40,617 nt of DNA from Acidobacteriota bacterium (GTDB lineage Bacteria > Acidobacteriota > Terriglobia > Bryobacterales > Bryobacteraceae): assembly GCA_016201205.1 (NCBI GenBank), contig JACQDF010000285.1, positions 1 through 40,617 of the forward strand. The letters run 5' to 3'. The position numbers and the translations under genes were made by a program. The notes beneath the pieces were generated by a model. That model did no database searches. It saw only the letters and a program-made list of their open reading frames with translations, and had not been told where the DNA came from. Every line of letters starts with the position of its first letter. Positions within the stretch are counted from its first letter, which is position 1. This document shows, piece after piece, positions 1 through 6,018 of this stretch.

Positions 1-141
1 ACCAAATTCTACAGGTACTCAGCATCACGCTGTTCGAGAAAACGCCCATTTTACGGGCACTTCAGACCTCCGACTCCGAAGACGATTTACTCGACTCCGG
101 CAACCAGTTGAATCTATGGGACTTCTAACCGGACAGCAGTG
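1..141 (+). mobile_element. Right end of an IS4-like insertion sequence, with transposase C-terminus
   Basis: Reading frame 3 on the plus strand is open from position 3 to a TAA at 126-128. It gives the last 41 residues of a protein containing VLSITLFEKTPIL and ending GNQLNLWDF, which resembles the C-terminal tail of an IS4-like transposase group. The rest lies left of the window. The likely element end is about position 141, because the minus-strand gene beside it loses its family pattern exactly there and the minus strand reads CACTGCTGTCC from 141 to 131, plausible as a terminal inverted repeat. The left terminus and target duplication cannot be seen. The family call comes from memory of the C-terminal motif. 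Confidence 0.66.
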
Positions 142-1179
142 CATCTGGAACATGACGTGCCTGCCCTCCTGATAATCCCTGTGAACCAGCGCGTTTACTA
201 TGGCCTCGCGAATCACCTCCCACGGGTACTCCGTATCGTCGACTCTTTTCGAACCCACTATGTGAGGCACCGTCGCTACGTTTTCCCGGAAGAACGCTTC
301 CAGATCCCGGACCATATGGGTCAGGGGCCCAGAAATATCTCTTTGGGCACTCGCGCTTTCGACCAGGGGCGAGCCGTCACGTAAACGACCACCAGAACAA
401 TCCGCCTTGATCTTGCATTGGGGAAGGAAGTGATCTGGACTTGCGCCAAACAAAGCAAGGCCTGCCAGTGTGGGAGTCGGGCGACGACCATGGGAGGAGG
501 CAGCAAGGAATCCGGCTTTCTTAAAACTATGCCACAGGTCTTGAGAGGGAATCCTGTAACCCACACGGCGAGCCTCCAAGTATTCCTGGATCGCATCACG
601 CGACAAATCTCCGACCGTCGCAGAGGGTACTGGTTGGCGCTCCTCATAGGAGGGGCCACCAAAAGGTTTCGGAGGCGACAGAGGAACGAGCGATCGCTCG
701 TAGGAGGGCAGGCCAGCCTCCGGAGGCCTGGGTTTGGGTCCCTCATAATGCGTTATGAAGTCTTTGTTCGCTTCGCGGATTTGTTCTCGGAGGTCCGGAT
801 CGAAGAAATCCACCTGAACCCCGTGCTTGAGGAGATGAGAGATCCCACGCCCGTGGATATCCGGGTTCGGATCGGGCATGCCGATCACTACTCGCGCGAT
901 TCCCTCCTCCACAATCCGCTGAGCACACGGTTTTTTCGGCGGTGTTCGCTCGCTGCAGGGCTCAAGCGTCACATAGAGCGTGCAGCCTGCGAGCGCTATG
1001 TGCGGCAGCACTTTCTCCAGAAGGGTGAATTCAGAGTGCTCACCGGTACGAAAGTTTCCTCGATGCGCACGGCCCAACTCCTTCTCGGAGCGGTTCACAA
1101 GAACAGCGCCGACCATAGGATCCGGCTTCACTACGTGCTCAGACCTTGATCGCCACATTTCCTCGATTGCGGCGGACAT
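25..1179 (-). pseudogene. Deaminase / GHKL-ATPase fusion protein, 3' end cut off by an IS
   Basis: The N-terminal third is a RibD/cytidine-type deaminase: GEHSEF supplies the H-x-E zinc/proton-shuttle motif and TLEPCSERTPPKKPC the cysteine ligands. A proline-rich linker follows. The second half resembles the C-terminal part of AlbA/RecG-related ATP-binding proteins, with PTLAGLALFG, then DISGPL, then the GHKL N-box YPWEVIREAIVNALVHRDYQ. Family members continue past HVMFQM with the ATP-lid and more than 100 further residues. Here the frame enters IS sequence at about 141 and reads nonsense to a stop at 25. The ATG at 1179 is preferred over the one at 1209 because a GGGAGAGG ribosome-binding site sits upstream of it. 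Substrate is unknown. The ATPase is almost certainly non-functional as it stands. Confidence 0.72.
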
Positions 1180-1276
1180 GAACTGGCGACCTCTCCCTTG
1201 TCTCGGCATGCAGCGAGCCTTTAGCGAGTCCGATTTTATAACATTCCAAAGAGCGCGCTCCTATGCTCCTATCGGC

Positions 1277-1352
1277 GATGCTGCTGGTCGTGGTGGTGAT
1301 GATGATGTTGTTGTTCTCGTTGTTGTTGCTGCTGCTGCTGCTGTTGTTGTTG
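1277..1352. repeat. Imperfect trinucleotide microsatellite (GGT/GAT/GTT/GCT runs)
   Basis: About 76 bp consist almost only of triplets of the form xTG: CTG, GTG, ATG and TTG runs, interrupted by one CTCG. The minus strand would read as runs of Gln, Asn and His codons, but no convincing gene runs through it. It lies just upstream of the deaminase-fusion start. Between 1180 and 1690 I see no gene apart from this tract and the TGACG array that follows. Confidence 0.8.
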
Positions 1353-1448
1353 CCCAGTTCCAGTTTGCGTTTGTTGATGGGACGCATCGACTACGCGGCT
1401 TGCACTCATGGGGCCGGAAGCCTTCCCGAACCTGGAAACCACCGGGGT

Positions 1449-1514
1449 TGACGCAAACCTGACGAAACCTGACGAAAAGGACCTGACGCAAAGCTGACGC
1501 AAACCTGACGAATC
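1449..1514. repeat. Six-copy TGACG(C/A)AA short tandem array
   Basis: TGACG starts at 1449, 1460, 1470, 1484, 1495 and 1506, followed each time by CAAACC, AAACC, CAAAGC or similar. The spacing is 10, 11 or 14 bp. The 18-mer TGACGCAAACCTGACGAA occurs at both ends (1449 and 1495). The near-helical 10-11 bp period would allow protein binding on one DNA face, but it could equally be slippage product. No gene starts immediately beside it. Confidence 0.8.
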
Positions 1515-1690
1515 TCCTGGGTTGCCGTCGATCAGACGCCCAGGGTGCAGGCGATTGGTCCTCAGAGCTAAAGGGGCAGGTCCCGCTGATTCATCCCTGA
1601 GGTGTGCGCTCTGGCGCAACAGCCCCCTCGCTTTTTGTACGTAGCGCCCTGACGAGAAAGCTCGCGGAACAAGGTCGATCGTACCTGACC

Positions 1691-1763
1691 GTCTAACCAC
1701 CGGCATGCACACGACCGCCCCAAAGGGGTCGTCGCGATTGTTCAATGTAGATGCGGCGCACCG
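1691..1763. repeat. Direct repeat B, copy 1 (73 bp)
   Basis: This 73-bp stretch matches 2449-2521 with five mismatches. It begins GTCTAACCACCGGCATGCAC, so a possible stop codon TAA lies inside its first bases, as it does for hicB in copy 2. A small stem (ACGACC/GGTCGT) around CCCCAAAG lies within it. Its right edge touches repeat A at 1761. The start has the RYYYAAC form of an integron attC inverse core site, but the matching right half is not present. Confidence 0.85.
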
Positions 1764-1923
1764 ACGCCGACACCTCGCGCAGCAGCGGATCGCCGAGCTG
1801 CAAAATGCGCCGGGCAGCCATAGGTAGATTGTGGCGCATCCGCAGGCCGGCGGAAAGCAGAATCCGCGTTCGCGGTGATACCATGAGGCGTCCAATGATG
1901 GGCCGTGCAATCGAGGAAGAACT
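1761..1923. repeat. Direct repeat A, copy 1 (163 bp), with def and membrane-gene 5' ends
   Basis: Nearly identical to 3551-3713, constant offset 1790 bp, four mismatches. On the minus strand it encodes the first codons of a peptide deformylase (RRILQLGDPLLREVSA). On the plus strand it contains the start of the membrane protein whose intact copy begins at 3673 (MRRPMMGRAIEEEL). It is therefore a duplicated divergent intergenic region. Everything between the two copies can be viewed as an island bounded by 163-bp direct repeats. Confidence 0.9.
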
Positions 1924-1946
1924 CGTGGGTCGGGGCAGTCGGTCGT

Positions 1947-2013
1947 GCCTAACCCAGGGCATGCACCCGGCCGCCCAAGAGGCGGGCGGCGGGTGATGCC
2001 CAAGTCGCTAGCC
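1947..2013 (+). other. attC-like hairpin (candidate integron recombination site)
   Basis: GCCTAAC (1947-1953, form RYYYAAC) is followed by a strong imperfect hairpin at 1957-2001. The stem pairs GGGCAT with ATGCCC, CACCCG with CGGGTG and GCCGCC with GGCGGC, leaving one unpaired G at 1963 on the left arm, which resembles the extrahelical bases of attC sites. The right core expected as GTTRRRY is degenerate here (GCTAGCC, 2007-2013). hicAB follows within 30 bp. It could instead be a REP-like hairpin; no integrase is in the window. Confidence 0.4.
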
Positions 2014-2038
2014 GCGAGTATGCGAAGCTGGAGACTGA

Positions 2039-2227
2039 TTGAAAGTCAGAGACCTGATTCGGCTGCTGGAGGACGACGGATGGCGACTGGCGCGAACCCG
2101 AGGAAGCCATAGACAGTTCAAGCACATCGAGAAGCCTGCAACGGTCACCGTGGCCGGTAATGCAGGTGTCGATGTTCCGCCGGGCACGCTCAATGCTGTC
2201 CTTAGGCAGGCGGGCCTGAAGAAGTGA
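2039..2227 (+). CDS. hicA: HicA toxin (mRNA interferase)
   Basis: This 62-residue protein matches the HicA family in length and pattern: MKVRDLIRLLEDDGW, then GSHRQFKH with the catalytic histidine at residue 24, then VPPGTLNAVLRQAGL. HicA toxins have a double-stranded-RNA-binding-like fold and cleave mRNA in the cytoplasm until bound by HicB. The start is TTG at 2039, giving the usual N-terminus; no better ATG exists in frame. The stop lies just upstream of hicB, whose SD overlaps the end of this gene, so the pair is surely one operon. It sits inside the repeat-bounded island, downstream of an attC-like hairpin, consistent with a mobile toxin-antitoxin cassette. No defect is visible. Confidence 0.9.
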   Translation: MKVRDLIRLLEDDGWRLARTRGSHRQFKHIEKPATVTVAGNAGVDVPPGTLNAVLRQAGLKK

Positions 2228-2238
2228 AGGAGGCTGCG

Positions 2239-2454
2239 ATGCGTTACATGGTTGTGATCGAACGCGGAGAGAAGAGTTGGGGAGCTCACGTACCGGATCT
2301 CCCCGGCTGCGTTGCGGTGGGCGAGACGAGGAATGAAGTGCTGCGCCTTATCCGTGAAGCAATCGACTTCCACATTGAGGGCCTGAGGCACGACGGTCAG
2401 CCCGTGCCCCTGCCAGCATCCGAGAGCGACTTTATCGAAGTGGGCGCGGCCTAA
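2239..2454 (+). CDS. hicB: HicB antitoxin
   Basis: A 71-residue protein with the HicB partial RNase-H-fold pattern: MRYMVVIERGEKSWGAHVPDLPGC, then the helix region NEVLRLIREAIDFHIEGL, then the C-terminal PVPLP. It should bind and neutralise the adjacent HicA. The ATG at 2239 is chosen because AAGGAGG sits 5-11 bases upstream; an in-frame GTG at 2224 has no such site. It is the short form, with no separate C-terminal helix-turn-helix or ribbon-helix-helix DNA-binding domain, so autoregulation by HicB itself is uncertain. The stop codon TAA (2452-2454) lies inside direct repeat B. Confidence 0.9.
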   Translation: MRYMVVIERGEKSWGAHVPDLPGCVAVGETRNEVLRLIREAIDFHIEGLRHDGQPVPLPASESDFIEVGAA

Positions 2455-2521
2455 CCACCGGCATGCACCAGACCGCCCCAAAGGGATCGTCGCGATTGTT
2501 CAATGTAGATGAGGCGCACCG
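2449..2521. repeat. Direct repeat B, copy 2 (73 bp)
   Basis: Matches 1691-1763 with five mismatches and starts GCCTAACCACCGGCATGCAC. It contains the hicB stop codon and ends where the primase remnant begins. The two B copies bracket the 5'-def duplication, the attC-like hairpin and hicAB, a unit of 758 bp. Confidence 0.85.
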
Positions 2522-2569
2522 GCGCGCCGATCTGCACCGCTCTGATGCCTCGGCCGGCGCGGGCGCCTC

Positions 2570-3036
2570 ACTCGTCCGAGTTCCTGTCGCCGGTGCAGAT
2601 CCCGGTGAAGTACGACGCGGCGGCGCGGTGCCCGGCCTGGGACAATTCATCAGCGAGGTTTTCCCCGATGATGCCGAGGCCATCGCGTGGGAGATCCCCG
2701 GATGGCTGATCACACCTGCCACCTCGATCCACAAGGCGGTCCTGCTGACCGGTGATGGTGCGAACGGGAAATCGACGTAGCTCCGCGCGGTCCTGGCCTT
2801 TATCGGCAAGCATAACGCCGGCGCCGTCAGCCTGCAACACCATCTTGCATCCCGATGCGGTGACGCCGCAGGATCGCCTCTATCGCGAGTACGGCCGCAA
2901 CTGCTCCGACACCGGACGCCCCACCATCAGCAAGACCGGCTTTGGGCCCGCAATGAAGAAGCTGCGACCGAAGTGCCGAACATGGTCGGAGCGGAGGGAC
3001 CAGGAAGCGGAGAACAAGATAAGCGGAACCGCGTGA
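2570..3036 (+). pseudogene. Decayed D5/P4-type plasmid or phage primase-helicase
   Basis: Three pieces of a D5_N/P4-type primase-helicase can be read. Frame 1 gives FLSPVQIPVKYDAAARCPAW (about 2578-2640). Frame 3 continues FISEVFPDDAEAIAWEIPGW and the Walker A motif GDGANGKST, ending at an in-frame TAG (2778-2780); translation past the TAG still fits the family (LRAVLAFIGKHNAGAVSL). Frame 1 then resumes with a C-terminal winged-helix-like segment, TPQDRLYREYGRNC and GRPTISKTGF, to a stop at 3034-3036. So there is a frameshift near 2640, a nonsense codon, and a deletion near 2840 that removed the rest of the ATPase. Such proteins replicate plasmids, phages and satellites, so this marks the island as a former mobile element. 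Confidence 0.78.
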
Positions 3037-3050
3037 ACTGTGTGAGCGGG

Positions 3051-3230
3051 CGACAGTTCCAGTTCTAGTGAGACGAGGCCAAGGCGAATGCGAACGTTCG
3101 GAAACACGGCGTGATGCTCTCGGTGGTCTACCTCTGGTCCGACGCCGATCCCGCCACAACTAAGGTCCGGCTCATAACGGTGCGCAAAGCGACACAGACG
3201 GAGATTCGGTATTATCAGGAGGGCGCATGA
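3051..3230 (+). pseudogene. brnT: BrnT toxin remnant
   Basis: The frame beginning at 3051 reads RQFQF, then two consecutive stops (TAG TGA, 3066-3071) where intact BrnT usually has Glu-Trp, then DEAKANANVRKHGV. It jumps directly to VVYLWSDADPATTKVRLITV and RKATQTEIRYYQEG, ending TGA at 3228-3230. Both ends are characteristic of BrnT, a RelE-fold ribonuclease toxin, but about 25-30 residues of the middle are deleted. The stop overlaps the brnA start (ATGA), the normal coupling of this operon. An ATG at 3114 could still express a 38-residue C-terminal fragment; no toxin activity is expected. Confidence 0.75.
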
Positions 3231-3460
3231 ACAATCAACCCAGCGAAGACAACGACCTGCCGACAGAGATCGACTTCAGCAAAGGGGTTCGCGGCCTTCA
3301 CCACATCCCTCGCGACGCAAAGGTCCTGCTGCCCGCATCCATCGAGAGAAGCGTGTGGGAGTATTTCTCCGGCAAAGCCGAGCAACGGGGCGTTGATCTG
3401 TCGGGGCTTTTGACCGAAGTGCTGAAGCGTGACATCGAGATCAACGAGGCGCTGAAGTAG
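3227..3460 (+). CDS. brnA: BrnA antitoxin, toxin partner inactivated
   Basis: A 77-residue protein with the BrnA pattern: EIDFSKGVRGLHHIP, then LLPASIERSVWEYFSGKAEQ and a ribbon-helix-helix-like C-terminus GVDLSGLLTEVLKRDIEI. BrnA binds BrnT and, as a DNA-binding protein, represses the operon. The ATG at 3227 has a GGAGG ribosome-binding site close upstream and overlaps the stop of the broken brnT. Because the toxin is deleted internally, this is an orphan antitoxin. It could still neutralise a related toxin elsewhere or act as a repressor. The coding frame shows no damage. Confidence 0.85.
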   Translation: MNNQPSEDNDLPTEIDFSKGVRGLHHIPRDAKVLLPASIERSVWEYFSGKAEQRGVDLSGLLTEVLKRDIEINEALK

Positions 3461-3477
3461 GACTGCTCAGGGAATAA

Positions 3478-3611
3478 CAAAGGTCACGTCCAGCGGGTCG
3501 GGCCCGACCGCCACAAAGGGGTCGTCTTCGAGCACCGTGCGGGTTGGTTACCGGCGCCGACACCTCGCGCAGCAGCGGATCGCCGGGCTGCAGAATGCGC
3601 CGGGCAGCCAT
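3478..3611 (-). pseudogene. def: Peptide deformylase 5' fragment joined to an unknown C-terminal fragment
   Basis: From the ATG complement at 3609-3611 the minus strand reads MAARRILQPGDPLLREVSAPV, the N-terminus of peptide deformylase. It then leaves the family pattern at about 3550; none of the metal-binding motifs is present. In another frame the adjoining minus sequence reads VLEDDPFVAVGPDPLDVTFV-IP-stop (stop at about 3478), which looks like the C-terminus of another, unidentified gene. A deletion has joined the two. The same truncated start recurs at 1761-1821, so truncation preceded the duplication or was copied with it. A functional deformylase gene must be elsewhere. Confidence 0.6.
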
Positions 3612-3713
3612 AGGTAGATGGTGGCGCATCCGCAGGCCGGCGGAAAGCAGAATCCGCGTTCGCGGTGATACCATGAGGCGTCCAATGATGGGCCGTGCAA
3701 TCGAGGAAGAACT
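3551..3713. repeat. Direct repeat A, copy 2 (163 bp)
   Basis: The partner of 1761-1923, with four mismatches over 163 bp. This copy runs into the intact membrane-protein gene at 3673, so it is likely the original. It spans the deformylase start (minus), the divergent intergenic spacer, and the first 13-14 codons of the plus-strand gene, so it also contains whatever promoters drive both. Confidence 0.9.
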
Positions 3714-4395
3714 GGAGCAGTTCTTCAGCCGGATGGGCGTGACTGGCTGGATCGGCCATTTTCTGGCCATTGCGTTCTTCGGGGTGCTTGTGCCGTTGCG
3801 TCAGGGGCTCGATTTTTTGGACGCGATCTTCCTTCTGGCCTACGCATGCCTGCCGTGTCTGTTCGCGTCGCCGCTGGTGGCCGAGTCCGTCGCCGGGCGC
3901 CGGGCATCGCCGCCGGCCCAGGGATATCTGGCGCAGTTGGCTACGCCGGTTCTGTTTGCGTGCCTGTGGAATCTGCTGATCCTGGGATCGGGATTGCTGG
4001 TAGTCAACCTCACCAGCCGCATCGGCCACATACTGCTTCCGCCTCTGCCGGTGCTGCTCAACATGGTATTGCTCAGCATCGCCGTGACGTTGTTTGCGGC
4101 CTCGGCTACCGGATGGCTCACCCTGAATGTAAAGTCAGCGAAGGATGCCAAACGGCACGCCCGGCGGTTATTTCTGCTGCTGCTGCTGGCGGTGGTGATG
4201 TGGACGCGCATGGCGCCTTCCTCCTGGAAATACGAGTTGGAAAGCCGGCTCACTCCCGGCGGCATCACGGGGGCGCTGCTCCCTGTTTCGGCCATCCTGG
4301 CGCTGCTCAGCGCGGCGCTGATCCGCGCCGGAGTACGGCGGCGTCGGGAGGAGGCCGAAGGGCCTCTGCTGAAGCTCGACCAGAGCAGGCCTTGA
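3673..4395 (+). CDS. Multi-pass inner-membrane protein of unknown function
   Basis: A 241-residue protein with about six hydrophobic segments: roughly residues 23-42, 47-65, 83-110, 118-140, 158-172 and 200-218. It ends in a basic tail (RRRREEAEG). I do not recognise a family. A general resemblance to ABC-2-type permease subunits is possible but unsupported by motif. The ATG at 3673 is preferred because repeat copy 1 preserves this start and upstream sequence up to it is the divergent def promoter region; ATGs at 3685 and 3688 are alternatives. It is followed after 46 bp by the rhamnonate dehydratase on the same strand. The first 13-14 codons are duplicated at 1883-1923. Confidence 0.7.
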   Translation: MRRPMMGRAIEEELEQFFSRMGVTGWIGHFLAIAFFGVLVPLRQGLDFLDAIFLLAYACLPCLFASPLVAESVAGRRASPPAQGYLAQLATPVLFACLWNLLILGSGLLVVNLTSRIGHILLPPLPVLLNMVLLSIAVTLFAASATGWLTLNVKSAKDAKRHARRLFLLLLLAVVMWTRMAPSSWKYELESRLTPGGITGALLPVSAILALLSAALIRAGVRRRREEAEGPLLKLDQSRP

Positions 4396-4441
4396 CAAGC
4401 CCTCCCCGCGAATAATAGCGTGAAGCCACAAGGAGCCGAAC

Positions 4442-5704
4442 ATGAACCGCCGTTCCGTTCTTCGTGCCGCGCCGCTCGCGGCAACCCTGTTCCGGGACAC
4501 CTCCCCGGCCGCCCCTCCGCCGCCATTCGCCGGCGAGAAGAGCAAGCTCAAGATTACCGGCATCCGGCTGGTGCGAACGCGCCCGCGCCGGCCGCTGCCC
4601 AACTATAAGCCCGCGCCCACCGCATGGTCGACACAGGGCGTGGAAGTCGCCAACCCGATGTCCGTCTATCCCGAGTACAAGGCGATGCGGTCGCTGTTCT
4701 TCCCCGACCCGGGCAAGGTCCCCAGCTTCACGGTCGAGATCAGCACGGACAAGGGGGTCAAGGGCTACGGCAACGGAGGCCCGGCCGGCGGCATGGTGGT
4801 GATGGATCATCTGGCCAAGCTGCTGATGAACCGCGATCCATTCGACATCGAGCGCAACTGGGACATCTGCTGGCGCTCGACCATGAGTTACGGCCGCATG
4901 GGCGTGACGATGAACGCCATCAGCGGCGTTGACCTGGCGATGTGGGACATCATCGGCAAAGCGCTGGACATGCCTGTGTACCGCCTGATTGGCGGCGAGG
5001 CAAAAGACCGCGTCCCGGCCTACTGTACAGGCAACGACATCGAGCAGCACATCGAATTCGGCTACCAGCGGCTGAAGCTGGCGATTCCGCACGGGCCGGC
5101 GGATGGCCGCGAAGGCATGAAGAAGAATGTCGAGCTGGTGAAGCGCGCGCGGGCGGCGCTGGGGCCTGACGGCGACATTATGCTCGACTGCTGGATGGCG
5201 TGGACCGAGCGCTACACCATCGAGATGTGCGAGCTGCTCGAGCCATACCGCGTCTACTGGGTCGAGGAGGTGCTACAGCCGCATGACTACGCTGGTTTCG
5301 GCAGGCTCAGCGCGGCCATCAAATCGACCCGCATCGCCACCGGCGAGCACGAATATGGCCGCTACGGTTTCCGCTATCTGCTCGAAGCCAAGGGGGCCTC
5401 GATCTGGCAGCCCGACATGCAGTGGTGCGGCGGGCTGACCGAATTGAGACGCATCGGCGCTATGGCCGCTGCCTACGACATACCGGTGATTCCGCACGGC
5501 GGCGGCTTGAACGGCGCCATCCATTGGACAATCGCCAATGTCAACGCACCCTGGGCGGAGTTGTTCCTCCCCCCTCCCGGCGGTCCGAAGGAGGCGTACC
5601 AGATCCACGAAGAGCAATACAATCTGACACGCGGGCCGGAGGGGATCTATACAAGACCGCACGACCGGCCAGGCTTCGGCTGGGACTTTGAAGTGGCGAG
5701 CTAG
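4442..5704 (+). CDS. rhmD: L-rhamnonate dehydratase-type enolase-superfamily enzyme
   Basis: This 420-residue protein of the mandelate racemase/muconate lactonizing group would dehydrate L-rhamnonate to 2-keto-3-deoxy-L-rhamnonate in the non-phosphorylated rhamnose route. Metal ligands are visible as D249 (MLDCWMAW), E275 or E276 (WVEEVL) and E302 (TGEHEYGRYGFR). The catalytic His/Asp pair is H352 (IPHGGG) and D325 (QPDMQWCGG). The SVYPEY motif and KLAIPHGPADG loop are typical of RhmD. The N-terminal 30 residues (NRRSVLRAAPLAATLF, then a proline-rich stretch) look like a Tat-type or vestigial export signal, odd for a cytoplasmic enzyme. SD AAGGAG precedes the ATG. Substrate specificity is inferred from motif similarity. 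Confidence 0.85.
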   Translation: MNRRSVLRAAPLAATLFRDTSPAAPPPPFAGEKSKLKITGIRLVRTRPRRPLPNYKPAPTAWSTQGVEVANPMSVYPEYKAMRSLFFPDPGKVPSFTVEISTDKGVKGYGNGGPAGGMVVMDHLAKLLMNRDPFDIERNWDICWRSTMSYGRMGVTMNAISGVDLAMWDIIGKALDMPVYRLIGGEAKDRVPAYCTGNDIEQHIEFGYQRLKLAIPHGPADGREGMKKNVELVKRARAALGPDGDIMLDCWMAWTERYTIEMCELLEPYRVYWVEEVLQPHDYAGFGRLSAAIKSTRIATGEHEYGRYGFRYLLEAKGASIWQPDMQWCGGLTELRRIGAMAAAYDIPVIPHGGGLNGAIHWTIANVNAPWAELFLPPPGGPKEAYQIHEEQYNLTRGPEGIYTRPHDRPGFGWDFEVAS

Positions 5705-5736
5705 CCGGAGCGTAAGAAAATACCGGCCCACTGGAC

Positions 5737-5742
5737 TATACT
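5737..5742 (+). promoter_or_regulatory. Putative -10 element (TATACT) of the 5751 gene
   Basis: TATACT ends 8 bases before the ATG at 5751, so transcription would begin at or within a few bases of the start codon, implying a leaderless or near-leaderless message. No clear -35 hexamer is seen. Confidence 0.45.
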
Positions 5743-5750
5743 GGATCTCG

Positions 5751-6011
5751 ATGGCGCGCGGTTGGGAAAGCAAATCCGTCGAATCGCAAATGGAAGCGGC
5801 CGAAGCGCGCGGGCGCGGCCAGCAGCAGCCGCGGCTGAGCGCTGCGCAAATCGAGCGCAAGGCCCGGCACGACAGCCTGCTGCTCGATCGCAAACGTGTG
5901 CTGCACGATCTTGAGAAGGCGCGGCATCCGCGCCACCAGCAGATGCTGCGCGAGGCCCTGGCGTACCTGGATCGGAAGCTGGCGGGGCTGGGGCCCGATC
6001 CGGTAAGCTGA
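5751..6011 (+). CDS. Small conserved acidobacterial-type protein, unknown function
   Basis: An 86-residue, highly charged, probably helical protein: MARGWESKSVESQMEAAE at the N-terminus, then an arginine/glutamine-rich segment and a helix LLLDRKRVLHDLEKARHP. There are no cysteines, no signal peptide and no membrane segment. I recall proteins beginning MARGWESKSVE as recurrent in acidobacteria, without known function. The ATG at 5751 is chosen because the protein starts with that pattern and a -10-like TATACT lies 8 bases upstream. The gene ends 7 bases before the MDR gene, so they may be co-transcribed. Confidence 0.7.
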   Translation: MARGWESKSVESQMEAAEARGRGQQQPRLSAAQIERKARHDSLLLDRKRVLHDLEKARHPRHQQMLREALAYLDRKLAGLGPDPVS

Positions 6012-6018
6012 TCCCCAT

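Noticed and set aside
418..1149. Long plus-strand open frame opposite the deaminase fusion
   Set aside because: The minus-strand frame carries clear deaminase and GHKL motifs; the plus frame has none.
1449..1514. TGACG array as a CRISPR
   Set aside because: Units are about 11 bp with no unique spacers and no cas genes nearby.
1269..2003. A 244-codon minus-strand open frame ending in poly-Gln/His
   Set aside because: It runs through duplicated def promoter sequence, the TGACG array and the triplet tract, with no domain. It is best explained as an accidental open frame in GC-rich repeats.
2752..3036. Separate small gene downstream of the Walker A fragment
   Set aside because: Its sequence matches the C-terminal part of the same primase family, so it belongs to the decayed primase rather than being an independent gene.
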